In this document: piece after piece, positions 26,225-37,880 of the stretch
How the letters are laid out: the number at the start of each line of letters is the position of its first letter
How positions within the stretch are numbered: position 1 is the first letter of the stretch
DNA from: Sympetrum striolatum
Taxonomy: Eukaryota; Arthropoda; Insecta; Odonata; Libellulidae
DNA: 64,000 nucleotides
Reading direction: 5' to 3'
Assembly (NCBI GenBank): GCA_947579665.1
Contig: OX388348.1
Location: 14,570,001-14,634,000 of the forward strand
Notes under the pieces: generated by a model
Databases searched by the model: none
What the model saw: the letters and a program-made list of their open reading frames with translations, nothing else
What the model was told of the DNA's origin: nothing
Made by a program: the position numbers and the translations under genes

Positions 26225-27060
26225 AGCATCAAGCGACGAATCAACGAAACGTAACATCCGCCCCAAACGAACGACGAGTAAAATCCAATGTTGTTCCTCA
26301 AACTCGCTACTTTCCTAAGTTTCGCAGTTGACTAGCATTATCACCCTCCTAAACGAATTCCAACACCAGAATTCTTGCATTCAAAATGTTCCATTCCGGG
26401 AAATTCTATTTACGAAATTTCCATGGGAATCCGACGGAATTTACAACTTCTCGCCATCAATCACCTCCGCTGTTTCAAAACCCCGGCTTCAAAACTCCGC
26501 TCAGGCACTCAATCTTTCCACTGCAAACAAGAAACTTTCGGAATAATTGATCGCTCCCTACTTTTCCTTCTTATGCACGTCAATAGGCTAATCTGCATCG
26601 ACAAAACGCGGCACGCTGTTTCTTTCGACACTTACTCCGCTCCCGGGAACTTAAGATCTCCTCCAGGAAAAAAAACTAGTTTCTCTTTGTTGCTCATTCG
26701 GTTTGATCATTCCAGAAAGGATGTTGAGTTCACACGTTCGAGTGTTCTCCTGAGTAAAGAAGCATCCTGTAGCCTTCGTACGCAAAACACTGACTGTGCA
26801 AGGAGTTGAAGTTTCGTCATAAATTCTCGGCGTCTTGTTTCTAAGGATATCGACAAAGTGGATGCCTGTTACGCTGTGGATCGTTACCGCGCTCCGGCGG
26901 ACTTCTTACAAAGAGTATTTGGAGTGGAAAAAAGACAGAATGCGATTTGCGGAAATGCTTCGGGAAAATTCTATTACTTTCGAAGCGAAGGTAAATTAGG
27001 ACAATATCTTGTGACACTTGGGCGACTATTTGAGGAACGTTTCTTCAAAGGATAAAATCT
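26225..27060. other. CpG-bearing islet with unsupported open frames
   Basis: A stretch with normal CpG density containing plus-strand frames at 26375-26809 (144 codons) and 26858-27055 (65 codons). Neither has a domain, repeat or signal peptide I recognise, and they overlap other frames. This is the least implausible place for an unrecognised exon in this part of the window, but the call stays non-coding. Confidence 0.3.
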
Positions 27061-29269
27061 TATTTATGGAGAGCGGGATGAAGAACGCCTCAAAGCATAG
27101 TTTTTACACGGAAATTGCTTTAATTCCAGAAAGTAGGAAAGTTTAATTTTATCAAAAAAATTAATTTGATAGTTAAGTAAAATTTACTGCGAGCTTCACG
27201 TCCTATTTTAAACGAAATGTGAATGAATGTTGCATTCATATCTTCATATGCAAAAGACAGATAACATCAAGTGTAAGTTGCGTAATAAACGTTATATCCT
27301 ATAGAAATATTTCATTAAATGACAGACTAAATGACATATTGCCAATTATTATACATTTAAACACAAGTTCATAAGTTTTTAAAATGTTTTTCTTTCCATC
27401 TTCCACATAACCACATCATAACTACTCTTTCTCCCAAATACTATTTGTAGGTACCCACTTCGTACATTCACCTCATACAAATATATACACTTAATACATA
27501 CGAGTATACGAATACGAGTATACGAATAACCTCGTAGAATGGTTATAAATCATATTCTTAGTTTTCTTAGAACAATGTTTGAGAGATCAACCCTGGATGT
27601 GAATTAAGTTAATGGAACTTTTATTTTTCACTTTTAGGGCAATAAGTCGATGAATGGCATATTGATTCTGTGATACTAAGAGACATGTTACCAATATAAG
27701 GCGTTTTACCGCCCAATCATTTTAGGAACGCGCAAAGGAACAGTTATTCGAAAGGACAAAATACCGAAAGTAACTTAACAGTCCAAAAGTTTCCAATGCC
27801 TATAAAAGTCATCCTTCCTACCATTAAGAAATATTCCTCTGGAGCTGTATTTACCATTAAATACATAGCGAATAGATATTTTGCAGATCACACTAACTAC
27901 ATTACATACAAAAAGTGACATTATGTAGATAAAATCCAAATCAGCTGAATGGCGAAAAGGAAAGTTCTGGAAAGCGTTTTACTGCAACTCGCTAATGAGG
28001 CAGTTAACATACATAAGGACTTGGGAAATCTTCGAGAACTCTGATATAAAGTGGGCATATTAAGCCGATAAGTTTAGCGACTTCGTAAATATTTAATTTG
28101 GGATTCTCGCCGAAAATTTGACGAGCTGGAATTGAGGCGCAGGCATTAGAATGCATTCCGGAATGAGTGAAAAAATCGGACTATATTACAATACGAAATT
28201 AAGGATTGTGAAGAGGAATGTTGGAAGTGGATATAAAAAATTCCCGAGAAGTATATCCCGCTGAATATAAAACGAATCCGCAAGAAGTGAAAACGAAAGG
28301 TTTCGTCAAGGTCTTTCCGCAGATATTTTAAGGGCAAAAAAAGAAAGGCTTGGTAGGGAGCGTGAAATTTAAAAGAAAATGAAAGCGATTAACGATGCTG
28401 AGGGAATGAAACTTGAAGATAAGAGGAAGGAACTAAATAAAGGGGAGCGTGGGAATTCGGAGCAGATTACCTGAAGGAAGGATGACCTTTTCTGGAAAAT
28501 AAAATACCAGCGCTGTTTCAATGCATTTCGTTTTCTATAAGGACAATCACTCCTGAGATTGGTAATTTAACTCGAACGGATAATTTTTCGTTCACTTAAT
28601 ATGTTCACTTTTTCTCTTTCGTTTTTTATCTAAAGTCAAGCATGTGAACAATGCGTTCATCTTCTATCATCGTTATATTTAATAGGATATTATGTTTAAT
28701 GATACGGTATGTTATATGTTTTATTATGTTTTATGATATATTACTCTGAAATATTTTCCTTCTTGAGTCATGGTTATTTAGCGTTGAATCTCAGTATTTT
28801 CTTGTAGTTTTTGAGCATTGAAAATTTAAATTCATTGCAAATACTGTATTACAATAGTTATAGAAGTATATCATACCTAAGATAGGCTTGCGATTACAAC
28901 TAAATATTTAAATAAAATCCTTAATGTAAATAAAAATGATTTACACATTAAATTATTATTTTTTACAATTACCATAGATATTCTATTGAAGAGACGAACG
29001 CATAAATTATATAATTTATTTAATTCATTACAGATATTTATTATTACAGATAATAATAGTGATATCACAATAGAGAAAAAATATACAGCAAAAATTAAAT
29101 ACTACCTACATTTTGTAAAATTTTTATCGATTGCTCGTATTTTACTAAAAAGATGGGATAAATGTCTTCATTCATTCATTTCCTTCAAATTTGCCCCTCA
29201 ATCTATGAAGGTAGCAGCTTCTCAAAGAAATATCCAAGTCAACTGATTTCATTCGCCGTTATTCCGTGA
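27061..29269. other. AT-rich non-coding stretch with a 14-bp tandem pair
   Basis: A 14-bp unit, TACGAGTATACGAA, occurs twice in tandem at 27499-27526. Similar ATTATGTTTAATGATA-like strings recur near 28690-28735. Nothing else recognised. Confidence 0.4.
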
Positions 29270-31260
29270 ACGTGAAAATTTTAAATCGTCACCAGAAGGA
29301 GTGCATTCGATCCCGAAGAATCGACGCCGCGCTCAACTTTATCCCCGTAAATATACGCCAATCCGGCTAGCGAAAGAAGCGACGATTGACGACAGTTGAA
29401 TAGCGCCGAGCGCGTCGAAGGTGGGACATATTTTTCCGAGGAAAACTGACCAAGAGGAAACGGCCAAGTCTTATCGCTTATTGTGAGTTATGGGATGACA
29501 CGAAGGGGACAGCGTTTTCCCCGTGATTGATGCCCCTATATTGATATTCATTCGGTCGCGAAAGAGGTCGTCACATCCCTACCCTGATTGCGATCGAGCA
29601 ATAATTGCGCGAGCCGTTTGTCTTCTGTTTTTTTTTGCGCGTAAGACGTACGGCTTTAGTGATTCCTGGATGGAAAATCGAATGGCCTGATTAATGGCGG
29701 TATTCATCCAATGGCTCCATTTTTGTTCCCGAAGGTCGAAATTGATACGACTCCATTATTTCGCGACGATATATCTCCCGTTCGATTTTTGCGGAGAATT
29801 AAACAAAAAGCTTCCGCAGCGGGAATGTTTCGCTCGGAGGAATGGTCCTTTATGTTAATGGAAAGAGAAGGAGAGTGTTGTTTTCGCTGAATTGGTTATC
29901 AATATGATAATTAGAGTGTTTGATACGTTTATCCGCGGAAGAGCAAATTTCGCGCTCGCGCGTGCTATTAAGTGGCTCATATTTTGTCCTGTTTTCTCTT
30001 TATTTTTTTTATTTGCATGTATGATGAGCTCGTGGATGCAATCTAATCGATGTGGAAGTTAATAAATAGCGTCTTCATTTTGGGAAAAATTTAGGCTTAA
30101 AAGTCTCCATCCACCCCATCGTCAATTAATGGTCGATCCGATGAGTAAATCTTTATTCAAGTTAAATAAAAAGAATATTAACCATTATATTTAACCAATT
30201 CATTAGTAATAGTATTTTTTGTCTGATATGGAAGCTCAAATTGTTAGATCAACTGCCCAGCAAATGAATGATCTGTATTCGAGTCCCGCATACGTAAAGT
30301 TTACAGTTCTTTCTTTGATATCATATACACTTAACGCTTTATTTATAGCTCATTTAATACTTTGTGCCACGTATTCCAAATACCTCATCACACTAAAAAA
30401 AGCCTGTATCAGAAATCAGTACGAACTACTTTGGATAAAAACGGAATACTTTAGGCAAGCCATTTATGAATATTCTTCAAATAATAATGCCAGTTAGCCG
30501 CAATGTAGCCCAGAAATATTCCCTTTCTGACGAATCGCTCTATAGAAAAAATCTTTATCACTCATTCACAGAATGGAAACTACACGCAACGCCTCCGCGC
30601 GCAGAGTTTAATTTTTCGCCACCAATTCCCACACCTACACATTCCACTCCTCCGGCCATATTCTCATCGCATTTAAAACTAACATTCCTCCTCGCAGATG
30701 ATGCCGCGTGATAATCAAAACATTTCCTTAGTGGGCGTAGTTGTGCGTTAGGAAGTCGCGCCATTTCGCAGATCCAATTATTTGGGCCTTGATGCATTCG
30801 GGCGCGGGCTTGACGCGGCGACATATCGAAAACGCTCCAAAAATGCAACGCAACGACGATTCCATTGTATTCCCGCCTTTTTTCCCGCGCTGACATTCAG
30901 CTCTCCGATACAATGGCTTCCGCTCCTTCGAGGGCTCTCGATTTGTCCCATTTGACCGCAAACCTCGGACGCGAGCTCTTAATCACCGTAAAAATGAATG
31001 GCCAAAACTCGATGCTTTTCCATTCCTCGCGTATGAAAAAAGGCTCGTTTTGACGTAGTAGAACACACTAACGATTTATCGGTCCTTCAACGGAGAGAGG
31101 GCCCTCGGCGCGACATCGAGTGGCGAGGAGGACAACTAAACAATGCGGAATTCGGGTTACGGGACGAAGATGCGTCATATCCGCCAACGTGGAGCGGGTT
31201 TATTCGCAATTATATGACAAGCGGGAGGATTTGAGGACGTTTATTAATATGGCTTCTCAA
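29270..31260. other. Extended CpG-rich region, two islets around an AT-rich core
   Basis: 29270-29990 and 30560-31260 are rich in CpG (GCGCCGAGCGCGTCG near 29402, CGCGCTCGCGCG near 29951). They flank an AT-rich core at about 30000-30550 that holds a 92-codon plus-strand frame (30219-30497) with one hydrophobic segment. This is the longest CpG-rich region in the window. CpG islets without coding potential suggest unmethylated regulatory DNA, but no factor site can be assigned with confidence. Confidence 0.4.
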
Positions 31261-32179
31261 CTGTAGTGGCTTCAAACTGTTGAAATTTAAATATTTAGTG
31301 AAACAAAGGAAATTTTGGGGTAAAAGAACCAATCGAATGATAGAGTTATCATCATATTACACTATGATGACGATATTTACAACAAAAAATAGTTCAATGG
31401 CGGATATTCCATTCATTTCTACGAGCAAGCGTAAGTTCTTGCACCTTTATTGGTGAATCAATATATGTTTACAGCGTGAACATCATTATCTATAATATAC
31501 GCCAAATATTACGCACTTTTTTACGAATTACCGGAAGTTACTGACTAATCCATGACAAAGAATCAGCGATGAGATGCAGACACATCCCAATGTAATATAT
31601 TTTCCAAATAGCTTGTTCGATTAACTTTAGTTCAATTATCTATTAATGTGTGATAATTATCAAATTTATAATATAATTAAAATAGAGCCGTAATTTTGGT
31701 AAATCGATAAAATATATAACCAAAGAAACAATAGTTTTAATTGTATAATGCCATTGGCACAGCTTCATAATCTTTTCACTATAAGAATAAAGATAATATA
31801 ATTAATAGAAACAATCGAAATGGTAATGCTAGACTGACTTGAGCATTTGACGAAAATACTTAACTGCGGTTTCTTATTAGACGTACCACTACGAATGGCA
31901 TTAAGTCTTCATTGGTACAATTTTATAATACGATATTCATATTTCATTTGCAGGATTTTAGCTAGAAATTATCTTATAGGAAACCGTGATGAATGTACTT
32001 TTAAGTAACTTAAAGTGAATACATTAATCAACTTTTAAATAACTACGTTAACTTAATAATTTAAAAGCTTCCGACAGCTGAGCCTAACTTGGTATTGTCA
32101 ATAATAATACCACTAAGTAAAATTTATGCCGTTCGCTTTTAGATAAACTCCATCCTGGGTTAACTATGATTCAATTACA
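31261..32179. other. AT-rich non-coding stretch
   Basis: No repeat, RNA or coding signature seen. Confidence 0.4.
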
Positions 32180-32690
32180 CCTTGCATCCTCATGATGCCG
32201 CCCAGCGAGCATTCCCATAACTCCCAGTATTCTCCAGGGTACACGAGGATTAAAAAAAAACCTCCCAGACGGACACGGGGCCATCTTCCCACATTTCCGT
32301 AAAAACGGGTGCGGTAGCAAGCGAAACGGCGAACTTTGAATGCAATTCGGTCGTGAGATGGGAATTGGCTCGTGTGAAAGTTCGGACAGGGAGCGAGCGT
32401 GTCCGACTCGTTAATAAGGCAAGGACAATTTGGGAAGCGCTCCCCGGGGCACCCTGAGGCAAACCACTACCCTTCCGTGGTCGCGACAGTGCTTTAAGGG
32501 CTGCGAGAATGATATCGCCGGTCGAAAGGTTGTATCCGAGGGATGGCGATAAGAGGGGTGTTGCTTGGAAGGGAGCATCCCTGCAGATAAGAGAGAGATT
32601 GTGGGGGAATTGGACATGGAAAGAATGAGGGTTGGAGATTTCTGGACCACGGGCTGTTGAGAGAGTGTGACCAAAAGCGGGAGGCTGACT
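32180..32690. other. GC-rich islet
   Basis: CpG- and G-rich plus strand. Overlapping minus-strand frames of 70 and 87 codons are compositional. No family resemblance. Confidence 0.35.
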
Positions 32691-34159
32691 AACTTAATAC
32701 ATCAGCGAAACGATTTTTAACTCGAAAACCTTTTTTGGAGTTATTTTAAAACAAACACAGATGTCAGGGTTATTTATCATGATTGAACGTTATTCAGAAA
32801 AATTGTGACAGTAAAATAAGTTGTACGTTATTAAATTTAGATAGGGTAAAAATTGGTAATTTCGTGATTTTGTTTATAAAATAAAATAGAAATAATTTTT
32901 CAAGCATCCGTAACGCGAATTACAATGGATAGATTGGCTCTAATCTTGGCGTAGAGAAGGAAAATGGATGTAAGATTGGCGATGTTTTTCTATTAGTGTT
33001 ATTTATCATAACTCATGTTCATAAGAATTATTTATCATGCCAGTGTGACACCAAAGTTAAACCATAAAGACGATTTGGAAGATATAATTAACAACAGCAT
33101 TTTTATTATATAATATTTCTGAAAGGTGTATCATAGGCAGATTCATTATCCTAATCAACCCCCAAAAAGTACACAATCACCATTATTGATATATTTTCGG
33201 TATGTAAGGTGTTTATACACTGAGTTTTCCAATATACTCAAGTTTCGACTCTGCAATAGGATTATATTAATTTGTTATCCTGTTATATCTAAATTCTATC
33301 AAAGCTCATGTATTCCAAAGCAATAATTCTCAACTTAAACTGATCTTAAATTAACAATAAGCATTTAAATGATAAGGAAACGAATCGCATTATGGCCAAA
33401 TAATCAAGTATAAGTAGACTTACAACATAAATTTCATTACTTCACAAGAGCTTACCAGGCATCCAATTACATCTACCTAAATCAGTAAATTCATGAAAAT
33501 TATATTTACTGATTTATAATATCACTGTTATTACCAATTTGTAACATTCAAAGGCATTTCCGGCACAAATAGATTATAAGATGAGTTTAACTCTGCGACA
33601 AACAAATTCGTAGCGTTAAGTAGCAGGCCCTAAGGTTTTGTTACGTAAGGTACTGCATTCCCTGTAATACTAAAAGCTCGTAACGCAGTATTTACAAGAT
33701 GCAAACAGTTTATCGGCCGGCTCTTAGTTAATACATTAAAATCCTTAAATACCTCCTGCTTCCTTTTGACAGCTGAGAGAAAATAATAGCCTTAGGCAAT
33801 TCTCTCTTGGGCGAATTCCTTTTGAGTATTTGATTCGCAATATTGTTTAAAAGAAAGGAACGCCGAAGTCCAGTGGAGAATTAAAATAGATTAAGGTCTC
33901 GGTTTTCCTCGATCCTGGCTTGAGAGCTAATTGAAAGGGTCTTGTTCTATACAAGGAAAGGAAACTCAGAAATGATTCCACTAGGAGTCGACTTTAACTG
34001 ATGAGGATTAATCGTAGTGAAACAACCAAAAATACATTTAAAACGGGGAAAATTAATAATATTAAATATAGGAGTGTTAACTCATATATATTGTTCATAA
34101 ATAATGAATAAAAAAAGAAAAGTTTTTGGTAATCATATTATACATAAATATATATGAGT
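32691..34159. other. AT-rich stretch with one perfect hairpin
   Basis: Contains the 12-bp perfect inverted repeat at 33479-33515 (listed separately). A patch at 33720-33960 is less AT-rich. No gene recognised. Confidence 0.4.
33479..33515. other. Perfect 12-bp stem hairpin
   Basis: AAATCAGTAAAT at 33479-33490 and ATTTACTGATTT at 33504-33515 are exact reverse complements around a 13-nt loop. There is no run of U after either arm, so it does not look like a terminator. Function unknown. Confidence 0.5.
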
Positions 34160-34330
34160 ATTCTACCTTTCGGTAGGTTCATGGGCACTCAAAGATCGCT
34201 ATTCAACGCCATCTCCTTCTCTTCCTCACCCAGCTTACTACGTACGTACTACTTCCTTACGTAGCTTACCCCAGCCTTTATGTCACCTAAAATTTTGTCT
34301 TTGTCTTTCTTCTCTGTTTTCCCTTAAATT
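34160..34330 (-). mobile_element. Repeat copy related to the insertion at 4171-4335
   Basis: Read on the minus strand it starts near 34330 with AATTTAAGGG, continues through AAGACAAAGACAAAA and GAAGGAGAT, and ends near 34160 with ATGAACCTACCGAAAGGTAG and a TACC-GAAA-GGTA hairpin. The same landmarks occur in the same order in the insertion that splits retrotransposon copy 1. The middle of the two copies has diverged. Class unknown; size suggests a SINE or MITE. Confidence 0.5.
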
Positions 34331-35450
34331 CCAAAGCCTAATCTAACCGTAACAAGCCAAAAAGTAATTTTTCTTCTGAGAGAAAATAACTATTTCAGAA
34401 AACTCATGTAAAGAAGAGGAACTACAAGGAAAATAAGGCAAAATTTTATACAGTTTCGAGTTAGAAAACTCAATTTCTTTACCCTAACCAGTCCATGTAC
34501 TCCCTCAGATAACCGCATAACCTTTCAGGATAAAACAGACCACACAATGACGCGACGAAATAGCTACATCATCGCTGGAATTAGACAATAGAAAAACAGC
34601 ATTATAAAGTCAATTCTGGCGATTAAATAAGGGCGTTCTCTTGAAGAACATAGGGTGAAAAGGAAGGACGGAAACACCGCGAGATGGAACCGATAAAACA
34701 GATTCATAAACACAAGGATTCGGCAATAGGAAACACCATTAGAAAGACAATGCAGGTCATTAAATTCGGATGTTTTCCATCGGGGTATAGAGAGAATAGG
34801 GTACCTCCCGATGGACCATCAAAAGGGATGGATAAGACACCATCCGCGCAACAATGCTTTATTAGACCGTTGAGTTGGAACTGATCGGAAGTGACGATAG
34901 AGGGAGTGAATGTTTAAAAGATGAGCCCATGAGATGACTGATAAGAAGATCTCCTTGGAAACCATTTCTCCATCCTCAGAGGATCGCCGATAACCGTTGC
35001 TTTCCGACGTGGGCATACAGTCCCTCTCATTGCACTATGCAAACCGTGTACATAGCTGGAATAATCTTGGGAATTGGCTTCGGAAAGCCGCTTTTGAAGT
35101 AGGGTGATTGCTACCCAAGTAAAGGAGATTCCGACCTATTTCACGTGGAGATAAGCGGACGGAATGACTGATGCCCAATCGGGAGTCTGTGTGGATAACG
35201 ACTAATTGTGAGGTTAGCGTAGGAAAAGGCGTTCAAAATAACAACATCTTTTGTTGTTCCCGCATCCCTTTCTTGGAAATGTTTACGATGGAATTCGTCC
35301 CTTTGTTTCTCTATCAGTCGATGATACTGTTTGCTAAACTCCTTCACCCCTTAGATTTTATCTTTGAAATCTTTCTTAGTTCTATTTTCTTATGGGTACA
35401 ATAAATTTAAAAAATGATCACTGAATAACATCGATGTTTGAAGCCGTCAC
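34331..35450. other. Non-coding stretch
   Basis: Mixed composition with several short overlapping frames (60-77 codons) and no family resemblance. Nothing else can be supported. Confidence 0.35.
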
Positions 35451-35471
35451 TTAGTGAAACTCCATAACAAG

Positions 35472-35572
35472 GATGAGAATTGAATAACTAACGATGACTT
35501 AAAGATGAATCGAAACTAGTAGCATTCATAAAATAAATTAGTGAAACTTTATTGAGTTATTCAATTCTCATC
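35472..35572 (+). mobile_element. Fold-back element with hammerhead-like core, copy 2
   Basis: GATGAGAATTGAATAACT at 35472-35489 and its exact reverse complement at 35555-35572 form an 18-bp perfect stem. Weaker complementarity continues outward to about 35451 and 35592. The core at 35488-35523 reads CTAACGA, T, GACTT, a 6-nt loop, GAATC, GAAAC, TAGTAGC. This matches the hammerhead order CTGANGA / stem II / GAAAC / GTAGC with one core change (G5 to A) and one mismatch in stem II. The perfect arms make this the best-preserved fold-back of the four. Confidence 0.55.
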
Positions 35573-36719
35573 TTAATTTATCACTTACTAATTAATTGAT
35601 AAAATAAATGAAACTTTTCTACGGAATAATGCCTTGTTTAATCTACAGATTCGGATTTACAACGGGTCTGGGAGTTTTCACCAGCAGTCCAAACAAGGAA
35701 ATTGTGCTGTGTGATTGATTTCAATGACGGAAATTAATTGCCCAAACATTTAAAAGAACTCCTGAATTGCAGCAATCGCGAGAGTAACTAACAGAAACAA
35801 CAAACTTCGATTAGCAGTTGTATCGAAAGTGATTCGGAAATATAGGGTCAATTATCCTCCAAACTCTCTAAAAGTTGATTGATGGCAGGTTAACCTCCTC
35901 AATGCATTCACAATTCTCTGGGTTTACCAAATTTTACTTTGATTTCCTTAAGATTGTTCTCTTCACCTAGGTAGATTAAACATGCTTGGAATAGTGGACT
36001 CAGATCTTACATTGCCTACAATGAATCATTTGGTATTAAATATTTTTCTAAACTTGGTACGTAAATTGAATAAAACTGAACTGACACGTTGGTGAGCGGA
36101 ATTGAAAAATAACAGCTTGGGCAAGTACAGAGATATAGTAAGAAGATTTCTCTGACCATGTATTGATGAATGAAACTTAAATATTTATCACTTGGAGCAC
36201 GATACAGAAAACAGTACCTTTTGATAATGCGAAAGCTAATGAGGTATGAGTGAAGCCGGTAGTGCCATTAATTTTGGTCACTATAATACGCTATGAAAAT
36301 ATATGTTCATTGTTCTGCACTTAATTAGACTTGTTCCATATAAACATATTCTCAATCAACAAGGGAAAGATAAACCCTCTTCCTCCTTGTCCTGCCTAGT
36401 GTACCTCATTCCCTCCAATGGTGGAGGGCTTGAGGTTCAACCCGTTCTAAGTTGAATAATGAACAGGTGATTGTAAAATGGGACTCCTAAATCTCAGATA
36501 AACCGTAATAAAGTCCGCATTACTATTGCGATCTATTGATAGTATTGATACACCTTATACTGCAATGATTCAAGTCTAGAAAGATAAAATAAAAATCAAA
36601 CCTACATGAATCAGGAGAACCTCTTAAGTAAACACGAAGAAGATTAGCGGAAGAAGGGAGAGAGGAAGAACTGCGACATATTGCAACTAATCGGCCCCTT
36701 TCTACACGTCCAAAACTAT
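35573..36719. other. AT-rich non-coding stretch
   Basis: No coding or RNA feature. The string TAGTGAAACT, present twice around copy 2 of the fold-back family (near 35454 and 35540), recurs as ATGAAACTTTT near 35606. Confidence 0.35.
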
Positions 36720-37110
36720 AAGGACAACCCATTCCTTACTCGACTGACCCTGGGACGGCCCTTTGTGAACATTCCCTTCCCTCAAACCCCTTCCCCTTAA
36801 CCGCCCTTCCTGTAAAACTCCGCATCCGCCCCTAAACTTGAACGGGCGTGCGGTCAGGATGGGTCGGCGGGCCCGGGAAGGCGGTGGGACGAAAGTTAGG
36901 CAAGTTGAAGGCTCTTTGGTTAAGAGTCACGGCGAATGATATTTGGCCACCAGCACCCCATCAAACCGTACTTTTTTAGCTTCGGTTTACGCACCGGCTC
37001 AATGGGAACGTGATATCTCGGTCCGGTTTCAACTCCATTATCGAGTCGACTCGAGCCGGATTTTCCGCTCCAAACATGAAAACCTAGCTACCAGGAAACG
37101 CCACGATTTT
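36720..37110. other. GC-rich islet
   Basis: C-rich then mixed GC-rich sequence with CpG. On the minus strand near 37040-37018 there is GACTC, spacer, GAGTT, GAAACCGGA, which loosely recalls the 3' half of the hammerhead-like core seen elsewhere, but no CTGANGA precedes it. No gene recognised. Confidence 0.3.
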
Positions 37111-37116
37111 ATTCAT

Positions 37117-37326
37117 AATGCTAATGGTCATGACTTTTTTTATAAATTTTAGTTTAATGAGACATTGCCAACAGATTTTAAATAAGTAACGCAGCTAAAC
37201 TCAAACAAGGATTCTAACCCGTAATTTAAATGACAATATAAATATGGATAGGAATGATTTTAGTTCCTTAAAATGATAAAAACAGAAAAAGCTATATTTG
37301 TAAGTCATTAAATTTTATGATATTAT
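37117..37326 (-). repeat. tRNA-like interspersed repeat, unit 1 of a tandem pair
   Basis: Aligns with 37327-37520 at a spacing of 210. Shared plus-strand landmarks are TAATNNTCATG, a T-run, AAATTTTAGTNTAATGA, AACA near 37168 and the GGATTCTAACCC block near 37213. On the minus strand the last block reads as a decayed Pol III B box (GGGTTAGAATCC). It is probably a degenerate tRNA-derived SINE. Confidence 0.45.
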
Positions 37327-37520
37327 TAATAATCATGTCTTTTTTGATGAATTTAGTCTAATGATACCACTCTAACAATTTTTATATATGCATTAAAAGA
37401 TTCGAACTCTTAACAGGATTCGAACCAGGAACTATCTATAGATAAATATCGTTTATTGCTTTCTTAGTATTTAAAGTACATAAAAAGCCATGCCGGAAAG
37501 CTTATACCTGAAACTAACAT
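37327..37520 (-). repeat. tRNA-like interspersed repeat, unit 2 of a tandem pair
   Basis: Sister of the preceding unit. It keeps a much better B box on the minus strand (CCTGGTTCGAATCCTG, 37430-37415), close to the tRNA T-arm consensus GGTTCGAATCC. No A box is clear at the expected spacing, so it is a truncated or decayed SINE rather than a tRNA gene. The right end is approximate. Confidence 0.5.
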
Positions 37521-37744
37521 GAAAGTATGGATAACATAATAGCTATATTGAATAAACTATTAGTGAAATGGGGTTTATATATTGACTTTTATATGAAGAA
37601 GAAATCATGCACTGAGATTTATAGTGATAATGAAAACCTTAAGATATTGCATTAAATGTTCTTCTTCATTTTGGTTAGCGTTAATTCTTACTTCGCCTGA
37701 CATTTCGCCCCAAAACAGTTCTAACAGGCATCAATAAACGATGT

Positions 37745-37880
37745 TGAAAGGAAGAATACTTAGTAATTTCTACAGCAGGATTATTGTTTGACTAGTTTCT
37801 ATGACGAAATTAGTCGAATATTTTTCGACTAACTCAAACAATAAACCTGATTTGAAAATTACGAAGTATTCTTTCTTTCA
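37745..37880. repeat. Fold-back element or long hairpin, 136 nt
   Basis: Arms 37745-37796 and 37829-37880 pair over about 50 nt at roughly 80-85%. Both include AGAATACTT, GTAATTT, CAGG and TTATTGTTTGA on their respective strands. Inside lies a second perfect hairpin, TTAGTCGAA-TATTT-TTCGACTAA (37810-37832). The plus strand has GACGAAATTAGTCG near 37803, which resembles the 3' half of the hammerhead-like core, but the 5' half is missing. It could be a decayed member of that family, a MITE or a long RNA hairpin. Confidence 0.55.

Noticed and set aside
26375..26809. 144-codon plus-strand open frame
   Set aside because: No family resemblance and no supporting splice or promoter context; a second frame is also open at its start.
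37018..37045. Minus-strand GACTC ... GAGTT-GAAACCGGA as a fifth hammerhead-like core
   Set aside because: No CTGANGA equivalent upstream and no complementary arms around it.
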